The position numbers were made by a program, and so were the translations under genes. Under the pieces are notes generated by a model. The model saw only the letters and a list, made by a program, of their open reading frames with translations. It made no database searches and was not told the DNA's origin. From Clostridia bacterium (GTDB lineage: Bacteria; Bacillota; Clostridia; TANB77; CAG-508): 59,384 nt of DNA. The stretch is from positions 1 to 59,384 of the forward strand of contig JAGBEP010000021.1 of NCBI GenBank assembly GCA_017936925.1, read 5' to 3'. Position 1 is the stretch's first letter. The number at the start of each line of letters is the position of its first letter. This document shows, piece after piece, positions 8,311-17,337 of this stretch.

Positions 8311-8919
8311 TCAGGACCACGCCAGTTTCAAAGCAGTAAGTCTAAGACCTTCCTGCTTCTCCGGATCAATCATATCAAAATGGGATTTGTCGCCCACAGA
8401 TATCAGAGATCCAAACGCATCAGCAAGAATCTCAGTAGCAAAGTTGCTGTCTGAAATCGAAAGGATGCTAAATGTAGTAGAAATTGCAGAATCTAACTGC
8501 TCTTTTCTGAAGTTCATGATACGATGCCCAAATTCGTGCCCATAGGCAAACCTCCCAGAAAACAAACGACATCCGATAACTAAAAGATCTGGATCGATTG
8601 AAATGATATCAGAAAGGATATGGTATGAAGCAGGAAATTCCAGGGGCATAGGTACAATATTGACCGTATGACCATAAAGAAATTTTTCCGGCAACTTAGA
8701 GCTACGATACGAAGCGATTGCTCGCTTAAGAGCCGAAGTATACTGCGGAAAAAGAATTTCGGTCAAAAAACGATCAAGATTTTCCTTCTTTTCAGAGATA
8801 CACTCTCCCATAGCTTCAGCCTGAGTAGGATTAACTGCAAGATCTGGAATAGGAAGTTCACAGAAACAGGTTACACCTGGACTTATATAAAACTTCCGTC
8901 TGACAGTGGTATAAATCAT
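8311..8919 (-). CDS. HExxH-motif protein, probable zinc metallopeptidase, GC-rich and probably acquired
   Basis: 202 residues. The motif HEFGH (about residue 127) with a downstream TEILADAFGSL helix, which could supply the third ligand, suggests a zincin-type metallopeptidase. No close family was recognised. A perfect AAAGGAGG site precedes the ATG, and a minus-strand -10-like TATACT lies upstream. Base and codon use differ sharply from its neighbours, with many C- and G-ending codons (CTC, CCG, TCG), which suggests transfer. Codon 8 is an in-frame CGG (8896-8898) that must be read as an ordinary triplet: a +1 shift there reaches a stop within four codons. This contrasts with every CGG in the AT-rich genes. 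Confidence 0.7.
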   Translation of the reverse strand: MIYTTVRRKFYISPGVTCFCELPIPDLAVNPTQAEAMGECISEKKENLDRFLTEILFPQYTSALKRAIASYRSSKLPEKFLYGHTVNIVPMPLEFPASYHILSDIISIDPDLLVIGCRLFSGRFAYGHEFGHRIMNFRKEQLDSAISTTFSILSISDSNFATEILADAFGSLISVGDKSHFDMIDPEKQEGLRLTALKLAWS

Positions 8920-8999
8920 AATAATGCCTCCTTTAGACTCAACAAAAAGTTTACATAAATAGTATAAACTATATTAAATAAAAAAGCAATTCTATTAAA

Positions 9000-9027
9000 G
9001 CATAAAAAACCAAATTTAGGAAATACT
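9000..9027 (+). promoter_or_regulatory. Putative SigF-type forespore promoter of sigG
   Basis: GCATA (9000-9004), a 14-base spacer, then GGAAATACT (9019-9027). This fits the SigF pattern of a GYATA -35 and a GGnnAnAnT -10, with a spacer one base shorter than usual. In Bacillus sigG is transcribed by SigF in the forespore. Confidence 0.55.
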
Positions 9028-9060
9028 TTATATAAATAATTACTAAAGGAGGTTTTTTAT

Positions 9061-9835
9061 TTGATTAATAAGGTTGAAATATGTGGAGTAAACACTTCAA
9101 AATTACCAATATTATCAAATGAAGAAAAAAAAGAACTATTAATAAAAATAAAACAAGGAGACAAAGAAGCAAGAGAAAAATTTATTTCACGGAAATTTAA
9201 GATTAGTTTTAAGTGTAGTACAAAGATTCTCTGGAAGAAGTGAAAATCCAGATGATCTATTTCAAATAGGTTGTATAGGATTAATAAAAGCAATAGATAA
9301 TTTTGACATAACACAAGAGGTTCAATTTAGTACTTATGGTGTTCCAATGATAATTGGAGAAATAAGAAGATACCTCAGAGATAATAATATAGTAAGAGTT
9401 AGCAGATCCATAAGAGATTTAGCGTATAAAACAATTCAAGTAAGAGAAAGATTAACAAAAGAAAATGGAAAAGAACCAAGTATTGAAATAATAGCAAAAG
9501 AATTAGGCGTAGAACCAGAGGAAATTGCATTTAGCTTAGATGCAATACAAGATCCAGTATCTTTGCAAGAACCAGTATATAATGATGGAGCAGATAGTGT
9601 ATATATAATGGATCAAGTAAAAGATATAAAAAATACTGATGAACTATGGGCAGAAAATATTACTATAATAGAAGCAATGAAAAAACTAAGTGATAAAGAA
9701 AAAGTTATATTAAATAAAAGATTTTTTGATGGAAGAACACAGATGGAAGTGGCAGAAGAAATTGGAATATCGCAAGCTCAAGTATCAAGATTAGAAAAAA
9801 GCGCAATAGACCATATAAAAAGAATATGGAAATAA
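9061..9835 (+). CDS. sigG: RNA polymerase sigma-G (late forespore sigma factor), read through a +1 shift at CGG
   Basis: With the C at 9190 skipped, this is a 257-residue sigma factor matching B. subtilis SigG in order and length. It has the N-terminal KVEICGV and TSKLP signature (anti-sigma contact region), region 2 with GNLRLVLS, DDLFQIG and FSTYGVPMIIGEIRRYLRD, region 3, and region 4 with GISQAQVSRLEKSA. It directs late forespore transcription. The start is TTG at 9061 behind AAAGGAGG. Codon 44 is CGG: read as a triplet it gives only 60 residues ending before most of region 2, while skipping its C gives the conserved Gly of GNLRLV with no gap against homologues. Separate calls at 9061-9243 and 9347-9835 would split one gene. 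Confidence 0.88.
9190..9193 (+). other. +1 frameshift site CGGA in sigG
   Basis: TCA CGG AAA in the incoming frame; TCA (C) GGA AAT in the outgoing frame. CGG is in phase with the TTG start (43 codons before it). The outgoing frame stays open to 9835. Confidence 0.8.
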
Positions 9836-9837
9836 GA

Positions 9838-10071
9838 TTATAAATCAACAAGTATAATATCATCTCCAATACATTTTATAGAAGACCAAGGAATAACCAT
9901 TTCACTACCAGAAGAAAAAAGAGTGAAAAATTTTGAATTACCAGGAACAACAATAGAGGTAATAACACCAGTACCAAGTTCTGCATTAACATCTTGAACG
10001 AAGCCAAGTCTTTTTCCATCAGAAATATTAATAACTTCTTTATGTTTAAAATCTAAACCACTACTTTTCAT
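9838..10071 (-). CDS. YlmC/YmxH-family PRC-barrel sporulation protein
   Basis: 77 residues from the ATG at 10071 (GGAG at 10079-10082). A single PRC-barrel-like beta fold is seen: KEVINISDGKRLGFVQDVN is the family signature. YlmC/YmxH proteins are small sporulation-associated proteins of unknown activity, and in Bacillus a ylmC relative lies close to sigG. Here it is convergent with sigG, with stops two bases apart and no terminator between them, so the transcripts should overlap. It is divergent from the spoIVFA-like gene. Confidence 0.78.
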   Translation of the reverse strand: MKSSGLDFKHKEVINISDGKRLGFVQDVNAELGTGVITSIVVPGNSKFFTLFSSGSEMVIPWSSIKCIGDDIILVDL

Positions 10072-10194
10072 AAACAACTCCTATTTTTGATATATTATAT
10101 GAAAAGAAAATCAAAAAAGTTACAAAAAATAGCAATTCTAAAACAATTAAAAATGCATATACTTAAAAAAAGAGAAAAAAGGAGTATATGGCAT

Positions 10195-10909
10195 ATGATA
10201 ACAGATGATGAAAAAATAAGAAAAGCACACGAAATTTATTATAAAAGAAATGGAATTAAATATCGCTCAGAAGAAACCATAAAAAACAAAGGCATAAATA
10301 AAATATTAATATTACTAATAATAGGATTTTCAATTATTATTTATCAAAATCAAAATAATATATTAAATACTAAATGGTTAAATGAATTAAAATCAATTTT
10401 AAATACAAAAATTAATTTTAATTCATTACTTAAAGAAAAAAAAACAACAAATGATGCGGAAAATATAGAAGAGACAAGTAAAATAGTAGAAGTTCAAGAA
10501 AATATTAAAGAATATAAAATAATATGGCCATATAAAGGAGAAATTACATCATATTTCGGAAAAAGAGAATCCAAAAATGAAAATATAGACGGTAATCATA
10601 CAGGAATAGACATAGCTGGAAATTACGGAGACGAAATTTTATCAAGTATAACAGGAACAGTAATAGAAATTTCAGAAGAAGGAAACTTAGGAAAACACAT
10701 AAAAATTGCGAATGAAGAATATACAACAGTCTATGCACATTGTAGTGAGATATTAAAAACACAAGGAGAAGAAATAGAGCAAGGAGATATAATTGCCAAA
10801 ATAGGAAGTACGGGAAATTCTACACGGAAATCATTTGCACTTTGAAGTAATAAAAGAAGGGAAATATATAGATCCTATTACAGTAATAGAGAAGCAGGTG
10901 GAAAATTGA
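10195..10909 (+). CDS. SpoIVFA-like M23 (LytM) domain membrane protein, read through a +1 shift at CGG
   Basis: About 237 residues from the ATG at 10195 (GGAG at 10181; an ATG at 10099 is possible). A cytoplasmic basic N-terminus, one membrane helix (ILILLIIGFSIIIY), a linker, and a C-terminal M23 domain with YFGKRES and HTGIDIAG are present. CGG at 10825 is in frame: triplet reading ends at SFAL*, losing the last strand. Skipping the C gives STGNHLHFEV, the canonical M23 end, then a TGA that overlaps the TTG start of the M50 protease gene. In Bacillus SpoIVFA anchors and regulates the pro-SigK protease SpoIVFB; the pairing here suggests the same role. Confidence 0.82.
10825..10828 (+). other. 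+1 frameshift site CGGA in the spoIVFA-like gene
   Basis: ACA CGG AAA incoming; ACA (C) GGA AAT CAT outgoing. The outgoing frame encodes HLHFE and stops at 10907-10909, coupled to the next start. Confidence 0.8.
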
Positions 10910-11511
10910 AGATAAAAGTAGACTTGAAAATATTTTTTATCCTTATTTTATACCTAATTATACAAAAAACAGAAATTTTAACATTAGCGGTTATTTTCAT
11001 CCTACTCCACGAAGTAGGACATATAGTTAGTGGAATAACATTAGGACTCAAAATAAAAAAAATAAAAATTACAATTGCAGGAATATCACTGGAATTTGCT
11101 AATTACGGAAAAGAAAGAAAAATAAAGAAAATCATAATAGATTTTGCTGGTCCATTTGTCAATTTATTAGCAACAATATTGGGAATAATATTAGGAGAAG
11201 AAAATATTATATATGCGAATTTGGGATTGTTTATAATTAATATGGTACCAATATATCCACTAGATGGTGGTAGAATATTAAAAAACATATTACTATATAA
11301 AAAAAGTTATAAAACAACTATCATTATAATAGAAGAAGTTTCAAAAAACATCTTAATAGTTTTAAGTGTATTATCAAGTATATTATTATTAAAATATAAA
11401 AATATAAATATATTTATATTAATAATATATTTATGGGGAATACATCTAAATGAAAGAAATAAAAACCAAATAATAAAAAAAGCATATAAATCAATAGAAA
11501 ATAATTCTTAA
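10906..11511 (+). CDS. spoIVFB: SpoIVFB-like intramembrane M50 metalloprotease
   Basis: 201 residues. A multi-pass site-2-protease family zinc enzyme with HExxH as HEVGH (about residues 36-40) in a hydrophobic segment and the third-ligand motif as YPLDGGR (about 121-127). Several further membrane helices follow. Paired with an M23 partner beside sigG, it most likely cuts pro-SigK in the mother cell. The TTG start overlaps the previous gene's TGA, with AGGTGG upstream. The CBS domain seen in some M50 proteases is absent, as the length suggests. Confidence 0.82.
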   Translation: MKIKVDLKIFFILILYLIIQKTEILTLAVIFILLHEVGHIVSGITLGLKIKKIKITIAGISLEFANYGKERKIKKIIIDFAGPFVNLLATILGIILGEENIIYANLGLFIINMVPIYPLDGGRILKNILLYKKSYKTTIIIIEEVSKNILIVLSVLSSILLLKYKNINIFILIIYLWGIHLNERNKNQIIKKAYKSIENNS

Positions 11512-11530
11512 AAGGCAAAACTATCCAAAC

Positions 11531-11559
11531 TTGATAAATTATGTAAAGTATGGTAAAAT
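11531..11559 (+). promoter_or_regulatory. Sigma-A promoter of the small gene at 11608
   Basis: TTGATA (11531-11536), a 17-base spacer, then TAAAAT (11554-11559). Confidence 0.75.
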
Positions 11560-11607
11560 TAATTTATGCCAGAAATGGCAAAATTAAATTCCGAAAGGAT
11601 GATTACG

Positions 11608-11838
11608 ATGAAATTGTACGTTTTGAATGAGGAGAACATGGAGAAGGTCAACCAGATTCTGAAGCCTTATGGCCGGCAGGCTCTAGGAGCATCGATCACG
11701 AATGGTGATCTTTGGATGATGTTGGCTGACACCGCCGGAACGAGTTTCCCTCGCTGCCAGGCAGAGGAGGTGAAAGAAGAGTTCCGCAAGCTCTTCGAAT
11801 TCGACGGTTTCATCATCAATGGGATGAAGGTTCAGTAA
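11608..11838 (+). CDS. Small GC-rich protein of unknown function, probably acquired
   Basis: 76 residues. The start at 11608 is chosen for GAAAGGA eight bases upstream; in-frame ATGs at 11566 and 11599 are possible. No family was recognised. It looks like a small soluble alpha/beta protein beginning MKLYVLNEENMEK. Base use is markedly GC-richer than the flanks. Codon 23 is an in-frame CGG (11674-11676) read as a normal triplet here; a +1 shift would hit TAG four codons later. It is a stand-alone unit with its own promoter and a strong terminator. Confidence 0.7.
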   Translation: MKLYVLNEENMEKVNQILKPYGRQALGASITNGDLWMMLADTAGTSFPRCQAEEVKEEFRKLFEFDGFIINGMKVQ

Positions 11839-11881
11839 TTCCATTGAAACAAAAGGCGAGGTAATCGCCAAACAGGAGGCG

Positions 11882-11919
11882 CTCTCCCAGACGTAAAAAT
11901 CTGGGAGAGTGTTGTTTTT
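11882..11919 (+). terminator. Terminator after the small GC-rich gene
   Basis: A perfect 10-bp stem CTCTCCCAGA (11882-11891) / TCTGGGAGAG (11900-11909) is followed by a T-rich tract. A smaller GGCGA/TCGCC hairpin lies just upstream. Confidence 0.85.
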
Positions 11920-11927
11920 AGTAAAGA

Positions 11928-11956
11928 TTGAAAAAAATAAAATAAATGATATAATA
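11928..11956 (+). promoter_or_regulatory. Promoter of dapL
   Basis: TTGAAA at 11928-11933, then TATAAT with about 17 bases between. A long AT-rich leader runs to the AGGAGG site before 12024. Confidence 0.7.
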
Positions 11957-12023
11957 ATAAAACTTAGAGTTAAAAATAATAATTTATTTTTAAAATAACT
12001 AAATAATCATATAGGAGGCTATA

Positions 12024-13250
12024 ATGATTAAAATTAATGAAAATTTTTTAGAACTACAAGATAGTTATTTATTTGCAACAATAGCTAAAAAAGTTGCAGA
12101 ATTTACAAAAGAAAATCCTGACAAAAAGGTAATAAAGTTAGGAATAGGAGATGTAACAAGACCAATTCCAGAAGCAATATTAGAAGCAATGCATAAAGCA
12201 ACAGACGAATTTAAAAAAACAGAAACATTTAGAGGATACGGACCAGAACAAGGATATGATTTTTTAAGAGAAAAAATCAAAGAAAATGATTATAAAACCA
12301 GAGGTGTAGAAATTGATATAGACGAAATATTTGTATCAGACGGCGCAAAATGCGATTGCGGAAATATAGTAGATATATTTTCACAAGACAATAAAGTAGC
12401 AATTACAGATCCAGTATACCCAGTATACTTAGATACAAATGTTATGTCAGGAAGAAGCGGAAAGTACAATAAAGAAAGTGATAAATATGAAAATATAGTA
12501 TATATACCAGCAACATCAAAAAATAATTTTGTACCTGAACTACCAAAAGAAAAAGTAGATATGATTTATTTGTGCTATCCAAATAACCCTACAGGAACAA
12601 CACTAACTAAAGAACAGTTAAAAGTATGGGTAGACTATGCTAAAGAAAATAAAGCAATAATTCTTTTCGATGCAGCATATGAAGCATTTATCTCAGATGA
12701 AGATGTTCCACACAGCATTTACGAAATAGAAGGAGCAAAAGAAGTAGCAATAGAATTTAGAAGTTTCTCAAAAACAGCAGGATTTACAGGCATAAGATGC
12801 GCATTTGTAGTAATTCCAAAACAATTAAAAGGATATTCAGAATCAGGAGAAGAAATATCATTAAATAAATTATGGAACAGAAGACATTGCACAAAATTCA
12901 ACGGAGTATCATATGTAACTCAAAGAGCTGCAGAAGCAATATATACAGAAGAAGGAAAAAAACAAGTAAAAGAAAATATTGATTACTATAAAGAAAATGC
13001 AAAAATAATAAAAAAAGGATTAGAAGAAGCAGGATACACAGTATATGGAGGCGTAAACTCACCATATGTATGGTTGAAACTTCCAGATGGAGTAAAATCT
13101 TGGGATTTCTTTGATAAACTCCTTACTAAAGCAAATGTCGTAGGAACTCCAGGCGTAGGGTTTGGACCAAGCGGAGAAGGATACTTCCGTTTAACAGGCT
13201 TCGGAACAAAAGAAAATACAATAGAAGCAATAGAAAGAATTAAAAAATGA
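12024..13250 (+). CDS. dapL: LL-diaminopimelate aminotransferase
   Basis: 408 residues. A class I/II PLP aminotransferase that makes LL-diaminopimelate from tetrahydrodipicolinate and glutamate in one step. The PLP lysine lies in [10 protein letters not shown], the phosphate- and ring-binding parts include YPNNPTGT and DAAYEAF, and the substrate signature GDVTRPIP with [10 protein letters not shown] near the N-terminus is typical of DapL. Length is typical. It feeds DapF (7389). It is monocistronic, with a good AGGAGG site and a terminator. Confidence 0.95.
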   Translation: MIKINENFLELQDSYLFATIAKKVAEFTKENPDKKVIKLGIGDVTRPIPEAILEAMHKATDEFKKTETFRGYGPEQGYDFLREKIKENDYKTRGVEIDIDEIFVSDGAKCDCGNIVDIFSQDNKVAITDPVYPVYLDTNVMSGRSGKYNKESDKYENIVYIPATSKNNFVPELPKEKVDMIYLCYPNNPTGTTLTKEQLKVWVDYAKENKAIILFDAAYEAFISDEDVPHSIYEIEGAKEVAIEFRSFSKTAGFTGIRCAFVVIPKQLKGYSESGEEISLNKLWNRRHCTKFNGVSYVTQRAAEAIYTEEGKKQVKENIDYYKENAKIIKKGLEEAGYTVYGGVNSPYVWLKLPDGVKSWDFFDKLLTKANVVGTPGVGFGPSGEGYFRLTGFGTKENTIEAIERIKK

Positions 13251-13258
13251 AATAAAAA

Positions 13259-13292
13259 AAGCGAGTATATTAATTTATACTCGCTTCTTAAT
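13259..13292 (+). terminator. Terminator after dapL
   Basis: Stem AAGCGAGTATA / TATACTCGCTT (about 13259-13287), flanked by an A-run and a T-containing tail. Confidence 0.75.
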
Positions 13293-13351
13293 ATATTTTG
13301 AAAAGCAGAATTTTAAAATGCATTAAAAAATCCTCAAACACCCTCAAAAAC

Positions 13352-13380
13352 TTGACTTTTAAACCTAAATAAAGTACAAT
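13352..13380 (+). promoter_or_regulatory. Promoter of the gdpP-rplI-dnaB operon
   Basis: TTGACT (13352-13357), a 17-base spacer, then TACAAT (13375-13380). Confidence 0.8.
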
Positions 13381-13406
13381 AATATTTGTTAGGGGAAATA
13401 AAATTT

Positions 13407-15407
13407 ATGAGTAATGATAAAAAAACAATTGAAAAACTCACATCAAGGGTAAAGATATATTTGATTATAATTGCTTTACTCTTTATTTTGATATGCACAT
13501 ATGATACAGCATGGATAATACCATCAATATTATTTTATGCACTAATAATTGGATATACAATATGGTCAAATACTAAAAAGAAAACTGAAATAGAAACACA
13601 TATAGAAGAAGTAGCTTGGGGCATGAACTCAACAGTAAGAAACACATTAAATAAATCATCAATTCCATTATTAGTAATTGAAACAGATGGAGATATTATT
13701 TACAAAAGTCCAAAATTTAATAAAGAATTTAAAGATGTCGATGTAATAACATATGTAGAAAGTTTAATAAAAGAAATAAAACTTGAAATCGAAAATAATA
13801 CTGATAAAAAAGAATTTAGCAAGCAAATGACAATTGAAAATAAAGTATATAAAGTATTATGTGAATATGGAATCAGTAAAAAAAGAGATAAAAGAAAACA
13901 AAAAGAATATGTTTTAACATTAACATTCATAGATGAAACTAAATATAATACACTATTTGATCAATATATAAATGAAAAAATGTGCATATGTATAGCTGTA
14001 ATCGACAATTACGAAGAATTAATACAAAAATTATCACCAGAAGAAAAACCAACTGTATTAGCCAAAATTGATAAGACAATATATGATTGGGCATCATCTT
14101 CAGGTGGATTAGTAATAAAAAACGAAAGAGATACTTACATCTTTTTATTCGAACAAAAATATTTAGCTGATATAGAAAAAAATAAAATAGCAGTACTTGA
14201 TTTAGTAAAAGAAATCGATGTAAAAACGCCGATTACATTAAGTATTTCAATATCTAACGAAGAAAAAAGTTATTACGAAAGATATAAATCTGCATTAGAT
14301 GGAATTGACTTAGTTCTAGGTAGAGGTGGAGATCAATGTATCGTTAGAAAAGAAGGAAAATATAAATTCTATGGAGGTACTTCTTTAGAAGTAGAAAAAA
14401 GAACAAAAGTAAAAGCAAGAATAGTTGCCCACACAATAGAAGAATTAATTCAAGAAGCAAGAAATGTAATAATAATGGGACATCAAAATATAGACATAGA
14501 CGCATTAGGTTCTTCAATGGGAATGTATAGATTAGCAAAAACAATTGGAAAACCAGCATATATAATTGCTCAAGATTTAGGAATGAATCTAGGAAAATTT
14601 ATAGATACTCTAAAAGATACAGAATATGAACAAGCAATTATAGACAAAAAAGAAGCATTAACATTAATTGATAAAGATACGCTTTTAATTGTAGTAGACA
14701 CCCATAAAAAATCATTTGTTCAAGCACCAGAGTTATTAAATAAAACAGATAAAATAGTTGTAATAGATCACCATAGAAAAAGCACAGACTTTATAGATAA
14801 TGCCACATTAACTTTTCAAGAAGTGTATGCTTCATCAGCAGCAGAATTAGTAACAGAAATAATCCAATATGTTGATAGAAAAGTAGAATTAACACAAACA
14901 GAAATAGAAAGTTTATATGGCGGAATTATGGTGGACACTAAAAACTTTACATTTAAAACAGGTGTTAGAACATTTGAAGCAGCAGCATATTTAAGAAAAT
15001 TTGGTGTAGACATTATAAAAGTAAAAAAATGGTTTCAAGCAGATTTAGAAAGTTATAATGTAATTGCAGATATAGTAAAAAATGCAGATATGATATCAGA
15101 CTCAATAGCAATATCAGTATATGAAGAAGCCGGAAAAGATGCAAACACAATTTGTGCAAAAGCGGCAGACGAACTATTAACAATAAGCAATATAACAGCA
15201 TCATTTGTTTTAGGAAATACGGGAGACAATATTTGTATAAGCGGACGTTCAATAGGAGACATAAATGTACAATTAATATTAGAAAAACTTGGAGGTGGAG
15301 GACATATTACATTAGCTGGAGCTCAGCTTGAAAATGTGTCTTTAGAAGAAGCAAAAACTGAACTAATAAACAGAATTAATGAATACTTTTCAGAAATAAA
15401 TGACTAA
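13407..15407 (+). CDS. gdpP: GdpP, membrane cyclic-di-AMP phosphodiesterase
   Basis: 666 residues from the ATG at 13407 (AGGGGA site). Two N-terminal membrane helices (about 15-55) are followed by a PAS-like region, a degenerate GGDEF domain (about 185-310) and a DHH/DHHA1 module (about 330-660). Metal-binding motifs are visible: GHQNIDIDALGS, VVDTHK, the DHH in VVIDHHRKS, and GGGGH near the end. It degrades c-di-AMP, which controls potassium and osmolyte uptake and wall stress. The order gdpP-rplI-dnaB is conserved in Bacillota. Confidence 0.93.
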   Translation: MSNDKKTIEKLTSRVKIYLIIIALLFILICTYDTAWIIPSILFYALIIGYTIWSNTKKKTEIETHIEEVAWGMNSTVRNTLNKSSIPLLVIETDGDIIYKSPKFNKEFKDVDVITYVESLIKEIKLEIENNTDKKEFSKQMTIENKVYKVLCEYGISKKRDKRKQKEYVLTLTFIDETKYNTLFDQYINEKMCICIAVIDNYEELIQKLSPEEKPTVLAKIDKTIYDWASSSGGLVIKNERDTYIFLFEQKYLADIEKNKIAVLDLVKEIDVKTPITLSISISNEEKSYYERYKSALDGIDLVLGRGGDQCIVRKEGKYKFYGGTSLEVEKRTKVKARIVAHTIEELIQEARNVIIMGHQNIDIDALGSSMGMYRLAKTIGKPAYIIAQDLGMNLGKFIDTLKDTEYEQAIIDKKEALTLIDKDTLLIVVDTHKKSFVQAPELLNKTDKIVVIDHHRKSTDFIDNATLTFQEVYASSAAELVTEIIQYVDRKVELTQTEIESLYGGIMVDTKNFTFKTGVRTFEAAAYLRKFGVDIIKVKKWFQADLESYNVIADIVKNADMISDSIAISVYEEAGKDANTICAKAADELLTISNITASFVLGNTGDNICISGRSIGDINVQLILEKLGGGGHITLAGAQLENVSLEEAKTELINRINEYFSEIND

Positions 15408-15426
15408 AATTAGAAAGGAGCAAGCT

Positions 15427-15870
15427 ATGAAAGTTATACTATTAGCAGACATTAAAGGGGTAGGAAAAAAAGACGAAGTGATAAATGCAAGTGACGGATA
15501 TGCTAGAAACTTTTTATTTCCAAAAAAATTAGCATTAGAAGCGAATAAAGAAAATATGGCAAAATTAAAAGCAAAAAATGATTCGAAAGCATACCAAAAA
15601 GAAATGGATATAAAGGCTGCAAAAGAAATAGCTACAAAGTTAAATACCATTTCAATGAAAATGATAGTAAAAGCTGGAGAAAACGGAAAAATATTTGGCG
15701 GAGTAACAGCAAAAGAAATAGCTGAAAATTTAAAAAAGGAATATAACATAGAAATAGATAAGAAGAAAGTATTATTACCAGAAACAATAAAAACTATAGG
15801 AACACATACAGTAGAAATAAAACTATATGAAGGAATAATTGCAAAATTAAAATTAAATGTAGTTTCATAA
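15427..15870 (+). CDS. rplI: 50S ribosomal protein bL9
   Basis: 147 residues from the ATG at 15427 (AAAGGAG site). The N-terminal rRNA-binding domain carries the family signature VILLADIKGVGKKDEVINASDG (residues about 3-24) with YARNFLFPK. A long connecting helix and the C-terminal domain follow. bL9 sits at the base of the L1 stalk and reduces mRNA slippage and frameshifting, which is worth noting given the frameshift sites in this genome. Its sequence looks normal. Confidence 0.96.
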   Translation: MKVILLADIKGVGKKDEVINASDGYARNFLFPKKLALEANKENMAKLKAKNDSKAYQKEMDIKAAKEIATKLNTISMKMIVKAGENGKIFGGVTAKEIAENLKKEYNIEIDKKKVLLPETIKTIGTHTVEIKLYEGIIAKLKLNVVS

Positions 15871-15890
15871 AATAGAAAGGATGCGTCATA

Positions 15891-17231
15891 ATGGAATTAG
15901 GAAAAATCCCACCACATGATGTGGAAGCAGAACAAGCAATATTAGGATGCATGCTAACAGACAAAGATTCTGTAATATCCGCAATTGAAGTATTAAAAGA
16001 AAACGATTTTTACCGTGAAGATAATAAAGCTATATATGAAGCAATGCTTTCTTTATATGGAAGAGGAGAGCCTATAGACATAATCACAGTAAAAGCAGAA
16101 TTAGTAGAAAACGGAAAATTTGATCAAGTAGGAGGGTTAGAATATCTTGTCATACTACCTGAAAAAGTTCCAACAACTACAAATGTAGATAAATATATAA
16201 AAATTGTTGAAGAAAAATCATTACTTAGAAATCTAATAAAAACAGCAAATGAAATGATAGCAGCAGGATATGATCAAACAGAAGATGTAGAAGACATTAT
16301 GAATGTAGCTGAGAAAAAAATATTCGATATAATGCAAAACAAAGGAGCAAAAGGATACACTCCAATTAAAGATGTACTAGTAGGAACGTTTGCAGAACTA
16401 GAAAGATTATATAATCAAAAAGGATATATAACAGGAGTTGAATCAGGATTTACAGATTTAGACTACAAAACATCAGGATTTCACAAATCAGACTTAATAA
16501 TTATTGCAGCAAGACCTGCAATGGGAAAATCAGCATTTGCAATAAATATTGCAACACATGCAGCTACAAATAACAATACACCAGTTGTATTATTTAATCT
16601 AGAAATGTCTAAAGAACAAGTAGCAAACAGAATATTATGTAGTGAAGCTATGGTAGATAGCAATAAAATTAGAACAGGAAAAATAGATGATAATGAATGG
16701 ATAAAATTAGCTAACGCATCTGGCAGATTAGCTGATGCACCTATATATATAGACGATACACCAGGTATTTCAATAATGGAAATTAGAGCAAGATGTAGAA
16801 AACTAAAACTTGAAAAAGATATAGGATTAGTGGTAATAGATTATTTGCAGCTAGTACAAGGCAGTGGAAAGAAGAATGCCAGTCGTGAACAAGAAATTTC
16901 AGAAATTAGCCGTTCATTAAAAATATTAGCAAAAGAGCTAGATATTCCAGTAATAGCTTTATCACAGTTATCTCGTGGTGCTGAAAAAAGAGATGACAAA
17001 AGGCCAATGCTTTCAGACTTGAGAGAATCTGGAGCTATAGAACAAGATGCCGATATTGTAATGTTTTTATACAGGGACGATTACTACAATGAGGATAGCG
17101 AAAAGAAAAATATAGCAGAAGTAATATTAGCAAAACATAGAGGTGGTTCAACAGGTACAGTAGAACTACTATGGCTAGGAAATTATACAAAATTTGCTAA
17201 TATAGAAAAATATAGAAATGAAAACGAATAG
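15891..17231 (+). CDS. dnaB: Replicative DNA helicase DnaB
   Basis: 446 residues. The N-terminal helical domain starts with the typical PPHDVEAEQAILGCML. A linker is followed by a RecA-like motor domain with Walker A ARPAMGKSAFA (about 206-216), Walker B VVIDYLQLV, and the DLRESGAIEQDAD motif. It is the hexameric 5'-3' helicase at the fork, loading DnaG primase (gene at 23694). AGAAAGGA precedes the ATG, and the gene is 20 bases after rplI in the same operon. Confidence 0.96.
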   Translation: MELGKIPPHDVEAEQAILGCMLTDKDSVISAIEVLKENDFYREDNKAIYEAMLSLYGRGEPIDIITVKAELVENGKFDQVGGLEYLVILPEKVPTTTNVDKYIKIVEEKSLLRNLIKTANEMIAAGYDQTEDVEDIMNVAEKKIFDIMQNKGAKGYTPIKDVLVGTFAELERLYNQKGYITGVESGFTDLDYKTSGFHKSDLIIIAARPAMGKSAFAINIATHAATNNNTPVVLFNLEMSKEQVANRILCSEAMVDSNKIRTGKIDDNEWIKLANASGRLADAPIYIDDTPGISIMEIRARCRKLKLEKDIGLVVIDYLQLVQGSGKKNASREQEISEISRSLKILAKELDIPVIALSQLSRGAEKRDDKRPMLSDLRESGAIEQDADIVMFLYRDDYYNEDSEKKNIAEVILAKHRGGSTGTVELLWLGNYTKFANIEKYRNENE

Positions 17232-17337
17232 AAAAAAGAGCATGACAAAAGAAGTTTTAAATATAATTTTTTGCATGCCCTATTTTTATTTCACAAAAAC
17301 TTAATATAAAGAACTTAAAATAGCACAAGGAGAAAAA

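Noticed and set aside
9061..9843. sigG regarded as two genes or a pseudogene
   Set aside because: Both parts align without gap to one sigma factor, the break has the same form as six others, and the downstream frame shows no decay.
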